DNA of 63,991 bases, from contig JAOEWO010000012.1 of NCBI GenBank assembly GCA_028383925.1, positions 1-63,991 on the forward strand, given 5' to 3'. How positions within the stretch are numbered: position 1 is the first letter of the stretch; the number at the start of each line of letters is the position of its first letter. Source of the stretch: Winogradskyella sp. (GTDB lineage Bacteria; Bacteroidota; Bacteroidia; Flavobacteriales; Flavobacteriaceae). The position numbers and the translations under genes were made by a program. The notes beneath the pieces were generated by a model. That model searched no databases. It was given only the letters and a program-made list of their open reading frames with translations, and had not been told where the DNA came from. Shown piece by piece: positions 19,511 through 28,533 of this stretch.

Positions 19511-19993
19511 ATGGAGCATTTAAAAATTGAAACAACCTTAGAAGTTTATAATACCATTAGCGAGTTGTCTCAAGACATCCAAAACCTAATGAGTGAAGCC
19601 ATAGAGGCAAGAAATAATGCATATGCTCCTTATTCAAATTTTAACGTTGGTGCAGCTATACTGTTAGATAACAACAAAGTTGTTATTGGCAATAACCAAG
19701 AAAATGCAGCTTATCCCTCTGGCCTCTGTGCAGAGCGCACGGCCATTTATTACGCAGGTGCCAAATACCCTAAAGCTAAAATCTTAAAAATGGCTTTAAC
19801 TGCATCGTCACAAAACCAAATTACAGATAAGCCAATACCACCATGCGGAGCTTGCAGGCAAACAATAGCAGAGTACGAGATGAAACAAGAGCAACCTATA
19901 GAAATTTACTTTATGGGTGCACAAGGCAAGGTCGTTAAATCTAACTCTCTAGCCAACTTATTGCCTTTGCTTTTTGAAAGTTCAGTATTGTAA
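19511..19993 (+). CDS. cdd: Cytidine deaminase
   Basis: Zinc enzyme converting (deoxy)cytidine to (deoxy)uridine in pyrimidine salvage. The first zinc ligand and catalytic glutamate are in SGLCAERTA; the other two cysteines are in PPCGACRQ. Three cysteine ligands indicate the small homotetrameric type, and 160 residues fits, with about 25 extra residues at the N-terminus. It lies between the porV terminator and the pyruvate dehydrogenase promoter, and so is probably transcribed alone. Confidence 0.94.
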   Translation: MEHLKIETTLEVYNTISELSQDIQNLMSEAIEARNNAYAPYSNFNVGAAILLDNNKVVIGNNQENAAYPSGLCAERTAIYYAGAKYPKAKILKMALTASSQNQITDKPIPPCGACRQTIAEYEMKQEQPIEIYFMGAQGKVVKSNSLANLLPLLFESSVL

Positions 19994-20069
19994 GCTTTTT
20001 GTTGCGATAAATTTAATAATATCTTCTTTTTTTTACCAAATACTCTTTCTTAAGTAGTGGCTAAAGTGT

Positions 20070-20077
20070 TATTTTTG
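20070..20077 (+). promoter_or_regulatory. -7 promoter box for the pdhA operon
   Basis: TATTTTTG matches TAnnTTTG and lies 28 bases before the pdhA ATG. Confidence 0.55.
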
Positions 20078-20105
20078 CTATTCGGATTAAAAGACGGATC
20101 AAAAA

Positions 20106-21104
20106 ATGCAAAAAGTAACAAAAGAGGTTTACCTTAAGTGGTATGAAGACATGCTGTTTTGGCGTAAGTTTGAAGATAAACTAGCCGCAGTTTACATTCA
20201 GCAAAAAGTTAGAGGATTTCTTCATTTATATAATGGACAAGAGGCTGTGTTAGCAGGTGCTTTACATGCTATGGATTTAACAAAAGATAAAATGATTACA
20301 GCATACCGTAATCACGTTCAGCCCATTGGTATGGGGGTAGATCCTAAGCGCGTAATGGCAGAATTATTTGGTAAAGCAACAGGGACATCTCAAGGTTTGG
20401 GAGGTTCTATGCACATCTTTTCTAAAGAGCACCGTTTTTATGGTGGTCATGGTATTGTAGGTGGTCAAATTCCACTTGGTGCTGGTATTGCTTTTGGTGA
20501 TAAATACCATGGTAACGATGCTGTAACCTTATGTTGTTTTGGTGATGGTGCGGCAAGACAAGGTTCACTTCACGAAACATTTAACCTAGCAATGCTTTGG
20601 AATTTACCAGTAGTATTTGTTTGTGAAAATAATGGATACGCCATGGGAACTTCTGTAGAGCGTACTGCAAACCATACTGATATTTGGAAACTTGGTTTAG
20701 GTTACGAAATGCCATGTGGACCCGTAGATGGAATGAATCCTGTAAAAGTTGCAGAAGCATTTGATGAAGCTATTCAGCGTGCTCGTACAGGCGGTGGACC
20801 AACATTTTTAGAATTAAAAACATACCGTTACAGAGGACATTCTATGTCTGATGCACAACATTACAGAACTAAAGATGAAGTTGCAGAATACAAGAAAATA
20901 GATCCTATTACACAAGTAAAAGAAACTATACTCGAAAACAACTATGCTACTGAAGACGCCCTTAAAGAGATAGATAAGCGTGTTAAGAAGTTAGTAAATG
21001 AATGTGAGAAGTTTGCAGACGAGTCACCATATCCAGACCTTAGTCTTATGTATGATGCTGTTTACGAACAAGAAGATTATCCATTTATTCAACACAAAAT
21101 ATAG
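20106..21104 (+). CDS. pdhA: Pyruvate dehydrogenase E1 component, alpha subunit
   Basis: Thiamine-diphosphate-dependent decarboxylation of pyruvate in the cytosolic pyruvate dehydrogenase complex. The TPP-binding motif GDGAARQGSLHETFNLAML...CENN lies around residues 147-178. FWRKFEDKLAAVY and YRGHSMSDAQHYRTKDEV, the phosphorylation-loop region, are typical of E1 alpha. The length of 332 residues fits. The E2 gene begins three bases later. The beta subunit is not adjacent and must be encoded elsewhere, as must E3. Confidence 0.94.
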   Translation: MQKVTKEVYLKWYEDMLFWRKFEDKLAAVYIQQKVRGFLHLYNGQEAVLAGALHAMDLTKDKMITAYRNHVQPIGMGVDPKRVMAELFGKATGTSQGLGGSMHIFSKEHRFYGGHGIVGGQIPLGAGIAFGDKYHGNDAVTLCCFGDGAARQGSLHETFNLAMLWNLPVVFVCENNGYAMGTSVERTANHTDIWKLGLGYEMPCGPVDGMNPVKVAEAFDEAIQRARTGGGPTFLELKTYRYRGHSMSDAQHYRTKDEVAEYKKIDPITQVKETILENNYATEDALKEIDKRVKKLVNECEKFADESPYPDLSLMYDAVYEQEDYPFIQHKI

Positions 21105-21107
21105 ATT

Positions 21108-22733
21108 ATGGCAGAAGTAATTAATATGCCACGCTTAAGCGATACCATGGAAGAGGGTACCGTTGCAGTTTGGTTAAAGAACGTTGGAGATAAGATTGAA
21201 GAAGGAGATATTTTAGCCGAAATTGAGACCGATAAAGCCACAATGGAGTTTGAGTCTTTTTATGAAGGTACTTTACTTTATATTGGTGTACAAGAAGGTG
21301 AAACTACAGAAGTAGATAAGCTTTTAGCTATTATAGGTGAAGCGGGTGAAGATATTTCTAGTCATTTAAATGGAAACATTGAAAATGAAGATAAAGAAGA
21401 TGTTATAGAGAGTGCTAACGCTGCACCTCAAGATGCTTCAACTGATGCAAAATCTGAAGCATTACCAGAAGGTGTTATCGTGGTAACAATGCCACGTTTA
21501 AGTGACACGATGGAAGAAGGTACTGTGGCCACATGGTTAAAGAATGTTGGTGATGAGGTAGAAGAAGGTGATATTTTAGCTGAGATCGAGACAGATAAAG
21601 CGACGATGGAATTTGAATCATTTCAGTCTGGGACACTATTATACGTAGGTTTAAACGAGGGAGATTCTGCTAAAGTAGATGCACTATTAGCTATTATTGG
21701 CCCAGCCGGAACAGATGTTGCTCATATTGCTAAAAACTTTAAAGTTGGTGGTGATGCACCAAAAGAAGAAGTGAAACCTGAGCCTAAAAAAGAAACGCCA
21801 AAAGTAGCTGTTGTTAAAACACCAGAAGCAGCAACTAAGCCCGTGGTTAATGTAACTACAAATACTGCCAACGGAAGAATATTTGCTTCACCATTAGCTA
21901 AGAAAATGGCTGAAGAAAAAGGGATTCAATTAGCACAAGTAAGCGGATCTGGTGAAAACGGACGTATTGTAAAGAAAGATATAGAAAACTTTACACCTGT
22001 TTCAACGGCACAGTCTTCTAGTCTTGTAGCTAAATTTGTGCCATCGGGTCAAGAAGATTTTGATGAAGTTGCAAACTCTAACATGCGAAAAGCTATCGCT
22101 AAAAATTTAGCAAAATCTAAATTTTCTGCACCACATTATTACTTAAATGTTGAGTTTGATATGGAGAATGCAATGGCATTTAGAGCGCAATACAATTCTT
22201 TGCCAGAGACTAAAATTTCTTACAACGATATGATTGTTAAGGCATGTGCATTAGCACTACGTCAGCATCCGCAAGTTAACTCACAGTGGTTTGATGACAG
22301 AATGCAATTAAATAATCATGTACATATAGGTGTAGCAGTAGCTGTGCCAGATGGTTTATTAGTGCCTGTAGTAAAGTTTGCAAATGAGCAAAGCTTAACA
22401 CAAATTGGTGCTGCAGTTAAAGACTATGCTGGTAAAGCTAGAAACAAAAAATTAGCTTTAGATGAAATGGAAGGAAGCACATTTACCATTTCTAACCTAG
22501 GTATGTTTGGTATAGAGAGTTTTACATCTATTATAAACCAGCCCAATTCTGCTATTTTATCTGTAGGAGCTATAGTTGCTAAACCCGTAGTTAAAAACGG
22601 AAACGTAGTAGCAGGTAATACTATGAAATTAACTTTAGCTTGCGATCATAGAACCGTAGATGGTGCAACGGGAGCACAGTTCCTTCAAACATTAAAAGGC
22701 TATATTGAAAACCCAGTAACCATGTTAGTTTAA
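21108..22733 (+). CDS. pdhC: Dihydrolipoamide acetyltransferase (E2) with two lipoyl domains
   Basis: Core acetyltransferase of the pyruvate dehydrogenase complex. Two almost identical lipoyl domains (residues 1-80 and about 122-201) each carry ETDKATMEF, with the lipoylated lysines at 43 and 164. A peripheral-subunit-binding domain (ASPLAKKMAEEKGI, about 258-295) follows a Lys/Pro/Glu linker, and the catalytic domain ends with DHRTVDGATG (His514, Asp518). The length is 541 residues. It is co-transcribed with pdhA. It is named by context; aceF is an equivalent symbol. Confidence 0.94.
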   Translation: MAEVINMPRLSDTMEEGTVAVWLKNVGDKIEEGDILAEIETDKATMEFESFYEGTLLYIGVQEGETTEVDKLLAIIGEAGEDISSHLNGNIENEDKEDVIESANAAPQDASTDAKSEALPEGVIVVTMPRLSDTMEEGTVATWLKNVGDEVEEGDILAEIETDKATMEFESFQSGTLLYVGLNEGDSAKVDALLAIIGPAGTDVAHIAKNFKVGGDAPKEEVKPEPKKETPKVAVVKTPEAATKPVVNVTTNTANGRIFASPLAKKMAEEKGIQLAQVSGSGENGRIVKKDIENFTPVSTAQSSSLVAKFVPSGQEDFDEVANSNMRKAIAKNLAKSKFSAPHYYLNVEFDMENAMAFRAQYNSLPETKISYNDMIVKACALALRQHPQVNSQWFDDRMQLNNHVHIGVAVAVPDGLLVPVVKFANEQSLTQIGAAVKDYAGKARNKKLALDEMEGSTFTISNLGMFGIESFTSIINQPNSAILSVGAIVAKPVVKNGNVVAGNTMKLTLACDHRTVDGATGAQFLQTLKGYIENPVTMLV

Positions 22734-22785
22734 AATATTAACGGGTGAATTGTTCTAATTTTATTTAAGAATTAATAATATCAAT

Positions 22786-22820
22786 AAATCCTGTTCCATT
22801 AGTTTGAAACAGGATTTTGT
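22786..22820 (+). terminator. Intrinsic terminator of the pdh operon
   Basis: The arms AAATCCTGTTCC/GAAACAGGATTT (one mismatch) at 22786-22797 and 22806-22817 are followed by a short T-rich tail. The stem is nearly identical to the one after the next gene (23623-23657). Confidence 0.75.
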
Positions 22821-22861
22821 ATTATTATTGAAATTAATAACTAATAAAACTTCAAATCAAA

Positions 22862-23599
22862 ATGAAAAATTTAAAAGTAGTAGTATTTATGGCTGTCCTA
22901 TCGCTATGTATGCTAGGTAACGCACAAAAAAAGAAAGTAGCAATAATTACATTTTATGCCGATAAGACTATTGACCTTTCTGAGGTAGATGCAGGCGCAA
23001 ATTTTATTGCTAAAAATTCAAAACTAAGTGATAATCCAAATTTTAACCTAAGTAAGCCATTAAATGATTTTCATAAAGCATTTTTTAGTAACTACGTAGG
23101 TGAATTTGACTTTGAGCTTATACCTGAAGAAACAGTTTTACAGTTGCCAGAGTATCAGCAATACGAAGCAAATTATGGCGATTATAAAAACATTGGTAAT
23201 CAAGAAGCCTTTACATCTGTAGAAGGGTACAAAGTTGTACAGAGTTACGGGAGTAGATTAGAGGTTAAAAACCTTAAGCCTATTGCAGAAGCTTTGGGTG
23301 CTGACGCTATAATGTTTGTAAGATTAGACTATAGATTTAAGAAAACAGGTGTTGGTAAATTTGGTTACTTTAGCATTCAGTCATCTGTAAGAATAGATTT
23401 ATTTTCAAAAGATAATAACAGTATTTTTCAGTTTAGTGAAATAGCTGGTTCTAAGAAAAAAGCTGTAATGGTTGGCGGTATTCCTGTAATGACACCAGAT
23501 AAAATTCAGCCTATGTGCGAAAGTGCAACACAAGAGCTTATTAAGGATATGAATAAAAAGATAGATAGACTTTCAAAAAAAGTAAATAAGAAATTATAG
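22862..23599 (+). CDS. Exported protein of unknown function
   Basis: I do not recognise this 245-residue protein. It has a clear signal peptide (residues 1-21, ending LGNAQ), then KKKVAIITFYADKTIDLS and a mixed alpha/beta mature domain. A lysine-rich C-terminal helix (MNKKIDRLSKKVNKKL) ends it. There is no cysteine in a lipobox position, no membrane segment beyond the signal, and no catalytic motif I can name. The opening strand followed by a segment about a gene product 'dimension' around residues 140-160 (IAEALGADAIMFVRLDYRF) recalls periplasmic proteins of the LpoB/CsgG-like fold, but this is a weak impression. It is a single-gene unit framed by near-identical terminators. Confidence 0.85.
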   Translation: MKNLKVVVFMAVLSLCMLGNAQKKKVAIITFYADKTIDLSEVDAGANFIAKNSKLSDNPNFNLSKPLNDFHKAFFSNYVGEFDFELIPEETVLQLPEYQQYEANYGDYKNIGNQEAFTSVEGYKVVQSYGSRLEVKNLKPIAEALGADAIMFVRLDYRFKKTGVGKFGYFSIQSSVRIDLFSKDNNSIFQFSEIAGSKKKAVMVGGIPVMTPDKIQPMCESATQELIKDMNKKIDRLSKKVNKKL

Positions 23600-23622
23600 T
23601 CTAAGTCACTTTTTAAAATTTT

Positions 23623-23660
23623 AAATCCTGTTTCGATAATTTTTTGAAACAGGATTTTTT
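23623..23660 (+). terminator. Intrinsic terminator, twin of the one at 22786
   Basis: The perfect 12-bp arms AAATCCTGTTTC/GAAACAGGATTT at 23623-23634 and 23646-23657 are followed by T residues, 23 bases after the stop of the exported-protein gene. Confidence 0.85.
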
Positions 23661-23688
23661 ATCTTTAAACTCAAATTAAATTTTTATT

Positions 23689-24660
23689 ATGAAAAAAACA
23701 CTGTCTTTAATTGTTATCCTATTTTTAATGTCTTGTTCTGCAAGTAAAACAAAAGAAGTTACCAGCACAAGTATAAAAACAAGTATGGAGTATTTAGCTT
23801 CAGATGAATTACAAGGTAGAGCAACAGGTACTGAAGGTATAGAGAAAGCAGCTGTTTATATTGAAAATTTCCTTAAAGAAAATGGTATAAAACCTTATTT
23901 TGAAACCTACCGAGATAATTTCGAATTTGTAAATAAAAGAGGTGCTAAAGACGGAGAAGAAGCGCCAGTAGTTAAAGGGTTTAATGTTGTTGGTGTTGTA
24001 GAAGGAAACGATCCTAAATTAAAAAACGAATTTATTATACTAGGTGGTCACTACGACCATATAGGATTTGGTAAAGAAGTAAATGGTGATACTATAGCAA
24101 ACGGTGCCAATGATGATGCTTCTGGTACTATAGCAGCTATGGAATTGGGTAAATACTTTGCCAAATCTAAAACCAATAAAAGAAGTATTCTTATTACGCT
24201 TTATTCTGCAGAAGAAATGGGTTTAAAAGGGTCTAGTCATTTAGCTGCACGTTTAAAAGCTGAAGGCCTAAATGCTTACACTATGATTAATTTTGAAATG
24301 ATTGGTGTACCAAGAGCAGCAACAGAAGCCATGGCTTATATGAGTGGTTACGAGCGTTCTAATTTTGCAGAAACATTAAATACCTATGCAGGTAATGAGG
24401 TTGTCGGTTTCTTTGACAAAGCAAAAAACATGAATCTATTTATGCGATCAGATAATTACCCGTTCTACAAAGAACTAAATATACCAGCGCATGCAATTTC
24501 TACATTCGATTTTACAAACTTTGATTATTATCATCATGTAGATGACGAAGCTAGTGAAATGGATTATGAGCACATGGCAACATTTATTAATAAGATGATA
24601 CCTGCATTAGAAGGTATGATGAATGCAACAACAAAAGAAGTCGTTTTAAAAGATGAGTAA
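23689..24660 (+). CDS. M28-family metallopeptidase, lipoprotein
   Basis: Likely zinc aminopeptidase anchored in the envelope. The lipoprotein signal ends LMSC with Cys16. The co-catalytic zinc motifs are in order: GGHYDHIGFG, NGANDDASGT, SAEEMGLKGS (EE base/ligand) and YYHHVDDE. The length is 323 residues, typical of compact M28 aminopeptidases. Its 3' end overlaps the following SDR gene by 8 bases. It heads a run of tightly packed genes to 28517. Confidence 0.9.
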   Translation: MKKTLSLIVILFLMSCSASKTKEVTSTSIKTSMEYLASDELQGRATGTEGIEKAAVYIENFLKENGIKPYFETYRDNFEFVNKRGAKDGEEAPVVKGFNVVGVVEGNDPKLKNEFIILGGHYDHIGFGKEVNGDTIANGANDDASGTIAAMELGKYFAKSKTNKRSILITLYSAEEMGLKGSSHLAARLKAEGLNAYTMINFEMIGVPRAATEAMAYMSGYERSNFAETLNTYAGNEVVGFFDKAKNMNLFMRSDNYPFYKELNIPAHAISTFDFTNFDYYHHVDDEASEMDYEHMATFINKMIPALEGMMNATTKEVVLKDE

Positions 24661-25336
24661 AAATATAATAATTACAGGTACTAGTCGAGGAATAGGTTTT
24701 GAACTTGTTCACCTTTTTGCTAACCAAGGTCATAACGTATTGGCTTTGTCTCGTAATGCTGCGCCAGTAGCAAACCTTCACTTTGATAATATAACATCGT
24801 TTGCTTTTGACTTGTGCAATCAAAACGATTATAATAAAGTAGAGGATTTTATAAAAGCAGAGTGGAAACATGTAGATGTTTTAATAAATAACGCAGGTAT
24901 GCTGCTAAATAAACCTTTTGCAGAGACGACCTTTAGTGATTTCTCTAAGGTTTATGAAACCAATGTTTTTGGAGTTTCAGAAATGACAAGGCGTGTATTA
25001 CCTTTTATGAAATCAGACAGTCACGTGGTTACAATTAGCTCAATGGGAGGTATTCAAGGCAGTATGAAGTTTCCAGGATTAGCGGCATACAGTTCTAGTA
25101 AAGGTGCTGTAATTACGTTAACCGAGTTGTTAGCAGAAGAATATAAAGAAACAGGACCTCAGTTTAATGTGTTGGCACTAGGCGCTGTACAAACCGAGAT
25201 GCTAAAAGAAGCTTTTCCAGATTATCAAGCACCAACAACTGCATTAGAAATGGCTACTTATATTCATAATTTTGCACTAACAGGTAATGCCTTTTATAAC
25301 GGTAAAGTTTTACAGGTTTCTAACTCTACTCCTTAA
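24653..25336 (+). CDS. Short-chain dehydrogenase/reductase
   Basis: NAD(P)-dependent oxidoreductase of the classical SDR type. The dinucleotide motif TGTSRGIG is at residues 9-16, NNAG near residue 80, and the active-site Tyr-x3-Lys in AAYSSSKGAV. The length of 227 residues is at the short end. The substrate is unknown. The start lies inside the M28 gene (8-base overlap), suggesting translational coupling. Confidence 0.88.
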   Translation: MSKNIIITGTSRGIGFELVHLFANQGHNVLALSRNAAPVANLHFDNITSFAFDLCNQNDYNKVEDFIKAEWKHVDVLINNAGMLLNKPFAETTFSDFSKVYETNVFGVSEMTRRVLPFMKSDSHVVTISSMGGIQGSMKFPGLAAYSSSKGAVITLTELLAEEYKETGPQFNVLALGAVQTEMLKEAFPDYQAPTTALEMATYIHNFALTGNAFYNGKVLQVSNSTP

Positions 25337-25351
25337 TTGTTTAAATCATAA

Positions 25352-25954
25352 ATGATAAAAACACTGCTTTTAGATTTTGTACCTAGTCCATCCATTCATC
25401 TTTTAGTTAATTTATTAGATGCAGATAATTTAAGCGTTAAAATTAAGAACGAAAGAAAAACACGTCACGGCGATTATAGGCAATTACCAAACGGAAAACA
25501 TCAAATAACGGTTAATTCTAATTTAAATCCGTATCGTTTTTTAATCACTTTAGTGCATGAGGTTGCACATTTTGAAGCCTACAAAATATATGGTAAAACT
25601 ATAAAGCCGCACGGAAAAGAATGGAAACAAACATTTCAACATTTAATGCTGCCCTTTTTGCGACCAGAAATATTTCCGTTAGAGTTATTGCCATTGTTAG
25701 CAAAACATTTTATAAACCCTAAAGCATCTAGCGATACAGATACACAACTCGCTTTTGCTTTAAAGCAATTTAACGAACCTAACGATAAGCACTATGTTTT
25801 TGAAGTATTTTTAGGGCAAGACTTTAAGCTTTATAATGGTCGGGTTTTTAAGATGGGTAATAAACGCAGAAAACGTTTTGAGTGTGTAGAAGTTAAAACA
25901 GGCAAATTGTATTTGTTTAACCCTAATGCAGAAGTAGAATTAATAGAAGAATGA
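25352..25954 (+). CDS. SprT-like zinc-dependent protein
   Basis: SprT-like fold with the metal motif HEVAH (His69, His73) and a third candidate ligand His87 in KPHGKEWK. An extended C-terminal zinc-ribbon-like position has lost its cysteines: only one (FECVEV) is visible. It is possibly a metalloprotease related to SprT/Spartan, but its target is unknown. The length is 200 residues. Its stop overlaps the start of the next gene in ATGA, a classical coupling arrangement. Confidence 0.85.
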   Translation: MIKTLLLDFVPSPSIHLLVNLLDADNLSVKIKNERKTRHGDYRQLPNGKHQITVNSNLNPYRFLITLVHEVAHFEAYKIYGKTIKPHGKEWKQTFQHLMLPFLRPEIFPLELLPLLAKHFINPKASSDTDTQLAFALKQFNEPNDKHYVFEVFLGQDFKLYNGRVFKMGNKRRKRFECVEVKTGKLYLFNPNAEVELIEE

Positions 25955-27033
25955 AAAATAAAAATTATTACGCCATACTAATGGCAGGCGGTGTAGGTTC
26001 AAGATTTTGGCCCGTAAGTACTCAAGATTTTCCTAAACAATTTCACGATATGTTAGGTACAGGAGATACGTTAATACAAAAAACCTTTAAACGTCTCTCG
26101 CATCTTATACCCGAAGAAAATATTTTTATTTTAACCAACGAGCGCTATAACGATTTGGTTTTTGAGCAATTGCCAGGTATTACCAAACGGCAAGTTGTTT
26201 TAGAACCAGCTATGAGAAATACCGCACCTTGTATTCTGTATGCAGCACTCAAAATTGAAAAAGAAAATAAAGATGCTGTAATGATTGTAGCACCAAGCGA
26301 CCATTGGATAGAGGACGAGCAAGCCTTTTCTGATAATGTAAAATCTGCTTTTGACTATTGCCAGTCTAACGCAGCTTTAATGACCTTGGGTATTACACCT
26401 ACATTTCCTAATACAGGTTATGGTTATATAGAATATGATAAATCTACAACGGCCAAAATTAAATCTGTAAATCAATTTAGAGAAAAGCCAGATTACGAAA
26501 CAGCTAAGACATTTATAGATCAAGGTAATTTTTTATGGAATGCTGGCATCTTTATGTGGAGTGCTAAAACCGTTATTGCTGCTTTTAAGATTAATCAACC
26601 CAAATTATTTGGCTTATTTGAAAGTGGGTATAGTGCATACAATACAGAGTTTGAAGACGACTTCATAAGGGATAATTATGCCAAAGCTGAAAACATATCT
26701 GTAGACTATGCCCTAATGGAAAAGAGTGAGAATGTATTTGTGATTCCTGCTACTTTTGATTGGAATGATTTAGGGACCTGGGGAAGTCTTTACGATAAAC
26801 TAGATAAAGATGAAAATAACAATGCAGTCGTAAATTCTAAGGTCTTAGTTGAAGACGCTTCTGGTAACATGATTCGTTCTAAAAAAGACAAAGTTGTAGT
26901 TATAGACGGACTAAAAGATTACATAATTGTAGATAAAGACGAAGTTTTACTTATCTTTCCTAAGGCAAAAGAGCAAGATATTAAAAAAGTACTCCAAAAT
27001 GTGAAAGCTACTTTTGGTGAAGAATACGGCTAA
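25951..27033 (+). CDS. manC: Mannose-1-phosphate guanylyltransferase
   Basis: Makes GDP-mannose from mannose-1-phosphate and GTP for glycan synthesis, in the cytosol. The nucleotide-binding signature AGGVGSRFWPVSTQDFPKQF is at residues 12-31, with VAPSDHWI and FREKPDYETA further on. At 360 residues it has only the transferase domain and no C-terminal cupin phosphomannose isomerase, so it is the monofunctional form. It overlaps the SprT gene by 4 bases and is followed two bases later by the DUF389 gene. Confidence 0.93.
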   Translation: MKNKNYYAILMAGGVGSRFWPVSTQDFPKQFHDMLGTGDTLIQKTFKRLSHLIPEENIFILTNERYNDLVFEQLPGITKRQVVLEPAMRNTAPCILYAALKIEKENKDAVMIVAPSDHWIEDEQAFSDNVKSAFDYCQSNAALMTLGITPTFPNTGYGYIEYDKSTTAKIKSVNQFREKPDYETAKTFIDQGNFLWNAGIFMWSAKTVIAAFKINQPKLFGLFESGYSAYNTEFEDDFIRDNYAKAENISVDYALMEKSENVFVIPATFDWNDLGTWGSLYDKLDKDENNNAVVNSKVLVEDASGNMIRSKKDKVVVIDGLKDYIIVDKDEVLLIFPKAKEQDIKKVLQNVKATFGEEYG

Positions 27034-27035
27034 AT

Positions 27036-28517
27036 ATGAGTAATGAAAGTAAATTCGACTTTTCTGAAGAAGAGCAAAAAAATCAAATAGATAAAGACAA
27101 AGCAGTCGAAGAAAAAAAAGATGCTGTAAAAAAAGATGCTCAGGGCTTATTTACTAGTGTGTCTATTTTTTTGAGTGAATTGCTAGACTTTAGAGATGAT
27201 ACAGATAGAGATGCTACCCTAGATGCTATTAAAGCAGATATTCCGTTTAAAGGTGCAACAGCCTGGATACTCATTTGCTCTATTTTTGTTGCATCTATAG
27301 GTTTAAACGCCGATTCTACAGCAGTTGTTATTGGTGCCATGTTAATTTCGCCATTAATGGGCCCCATTTTAGGGATAGGATTATCTATTGCTATTAATGA
27401 TATAGATACATTAAAGAAGTCTTTAATAAACTTAGCAACAATGATTGTATTGAGTTTGTTAACTGCATTTTTATTCTTTAAGTTTTTTCCAACAGGAGAT
27501 TTTCCTGCGCCAGAGATTTTAGCACGAACGAAACCTGATGTTAGAGATGTTTTAATTGCATTTTTTGGTGGTGCTGCTTTAATTATTGCACGTACCAAAA
27601 AAGGAACTATTGCTTCCGTTATTTTTGGTGTAGCAATTGCAACAGCTTTAATGCCGCCATTATGTGCAGCTGGTTATGGTTTAGCACATAATTGGGAATT
27701 CTTTGTAGGTGCTATGTATTTGTTTACCATCAATACTATTTTTATTGCCCTAGCAACATTCTTAGTGCTTAAGGTTTTGCGTTTTCCGATGTTAAAATAC
27801 GCTAATTCTAAAAAGCGAAAGCGCATTGCACAGTTTGCATCTTTAGTTGCGATTTTGGTTATGGCACCTGCGATATGGACCTTTGTTAATTTTATTAAAC
27901 AAAGTGGGTTAGAGGGTGACTATAAAAATTTCATGAAAACAGAGGTAGAATCTAATAACGAATTATGGTTGCAAAACGATATTCCGCATTGGGAAGACAA
28001 GGAAATTATTTTATATTTTAATGGTGAAATTACAGATGCTACCGTTGCAGATTTAAATAATGAAATTAAAAATTATGAAAAAATAAAAGACTTTAATCTT
28101 GTAATAAAAGGGAATAAAAACCGTAGTATAGATAAAATTTCAGAAGCATACGATCGTGCTATCAGAGATTTAGATCAAAAAGATCTTATAATTACGGGAC
28201 TTCAAAAACAAGTAGAACAGTTAGAAACAAGTATCACTAATTTAAACAAACAAATAGAGTCTAAAAATACGCTAGGGACAGTCTCTTTTACAAAATTATC
28301 TCGCGATGCTAAAGTGCGATTTAGCGAATTAGAGTTTTTTGGTTATGCTAAAATGTTAGAGTCAAAAGACTTTATTAATATAGATACCGTAACTGTGGCC
28401 AACGTAAAGTGGAAAGTGTCATTAAAAGATAGTGTTCTATTAGCTAGAGAAAGCGCACTACAGAAATGGCTAAAAGAAGAACTAAAAGTTGATACGGTTT
28501 TTGTGAGAAGAAACTAA
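27036..28517 (+). CDS. DUF389 (TIGR00341-like) membrane protein
   Basis: Inner-membrane protein with an acidic/lysine-rich N-terminus, then about six hydrophobic helices between residues 75 and 290. The family signature GAMLISPLMGPILGIGLSIA is near residues 97-116. A soluble C-terminal half includes a coiled-coil stretch (DRAIRDLDQKD...LNKQIESK). The length is 493 residues. The function of the family is not established. It is the last gene of the 23689-28517 run and its stop abuts the stop of mlaF on the other strand without a spacer. Confidence 0.87.
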   Translation: MSNESKFDFSEEEQKNQIDKDKAVEEKKDAVKKDAQGLFTSVSIFLSELLDFRDDTDRDATLDAIKADIPFKGATAWILICSIFVASIGLNADSTAVVIGAMLISPLMGPILGIGLSIAINDIDTLKKSLINLATMIVLSLLTAFLFFKFFPTGDFPAPEILARTKPDVRDVLIAFFGGAALIIARTKKGTIASVIFGVAIATALMPPLCAAGYGLAHNWEFFVGAMYLFTINTIFIALATFLVLKVLRFPMLKYANSKKRKRIAQFASLVAILVMAPAIWTFVNFIKQSGLEGDYKNFMKTEVESNNELWLQNDIPHWEDKEIILYFNGEITDATVADLNNEIKNYEKIKDFNLVIKGNKNRSIDKISEAYDRAIRDLDQKDLIITGLQKQVEQLETSITNLNKQIESKNTLGTVSFTKLSRDAKVRFSELEFFGYAKMLESKDFINIDTVTVANVKWKVSLKDSVLLARESALQKWLKEELKVDTVFVRRN

Positions 28518-28533
28518 CTATTCGTTTTCTTCT
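28506..28533. terminator. Hairpin spanning two abutting stop codons
   Basis: AGAAGAAAC (28506-28514) can pair with GTTTTCTTCT (28524-28533) with one bulge. Both arms lie within coding ends of the convergent genes. It is a possible bidirectional terminator, though it has a weak A/U-rich stem. Confidence 0.4.

Noticed and set aside
21111..21720. Duplicated sequence within the E2 gene as a sign of recent rearrangement
   Set aside because: Two lipoyl domains per E2 chain are normal in this enzyme class; the similarity is functional.
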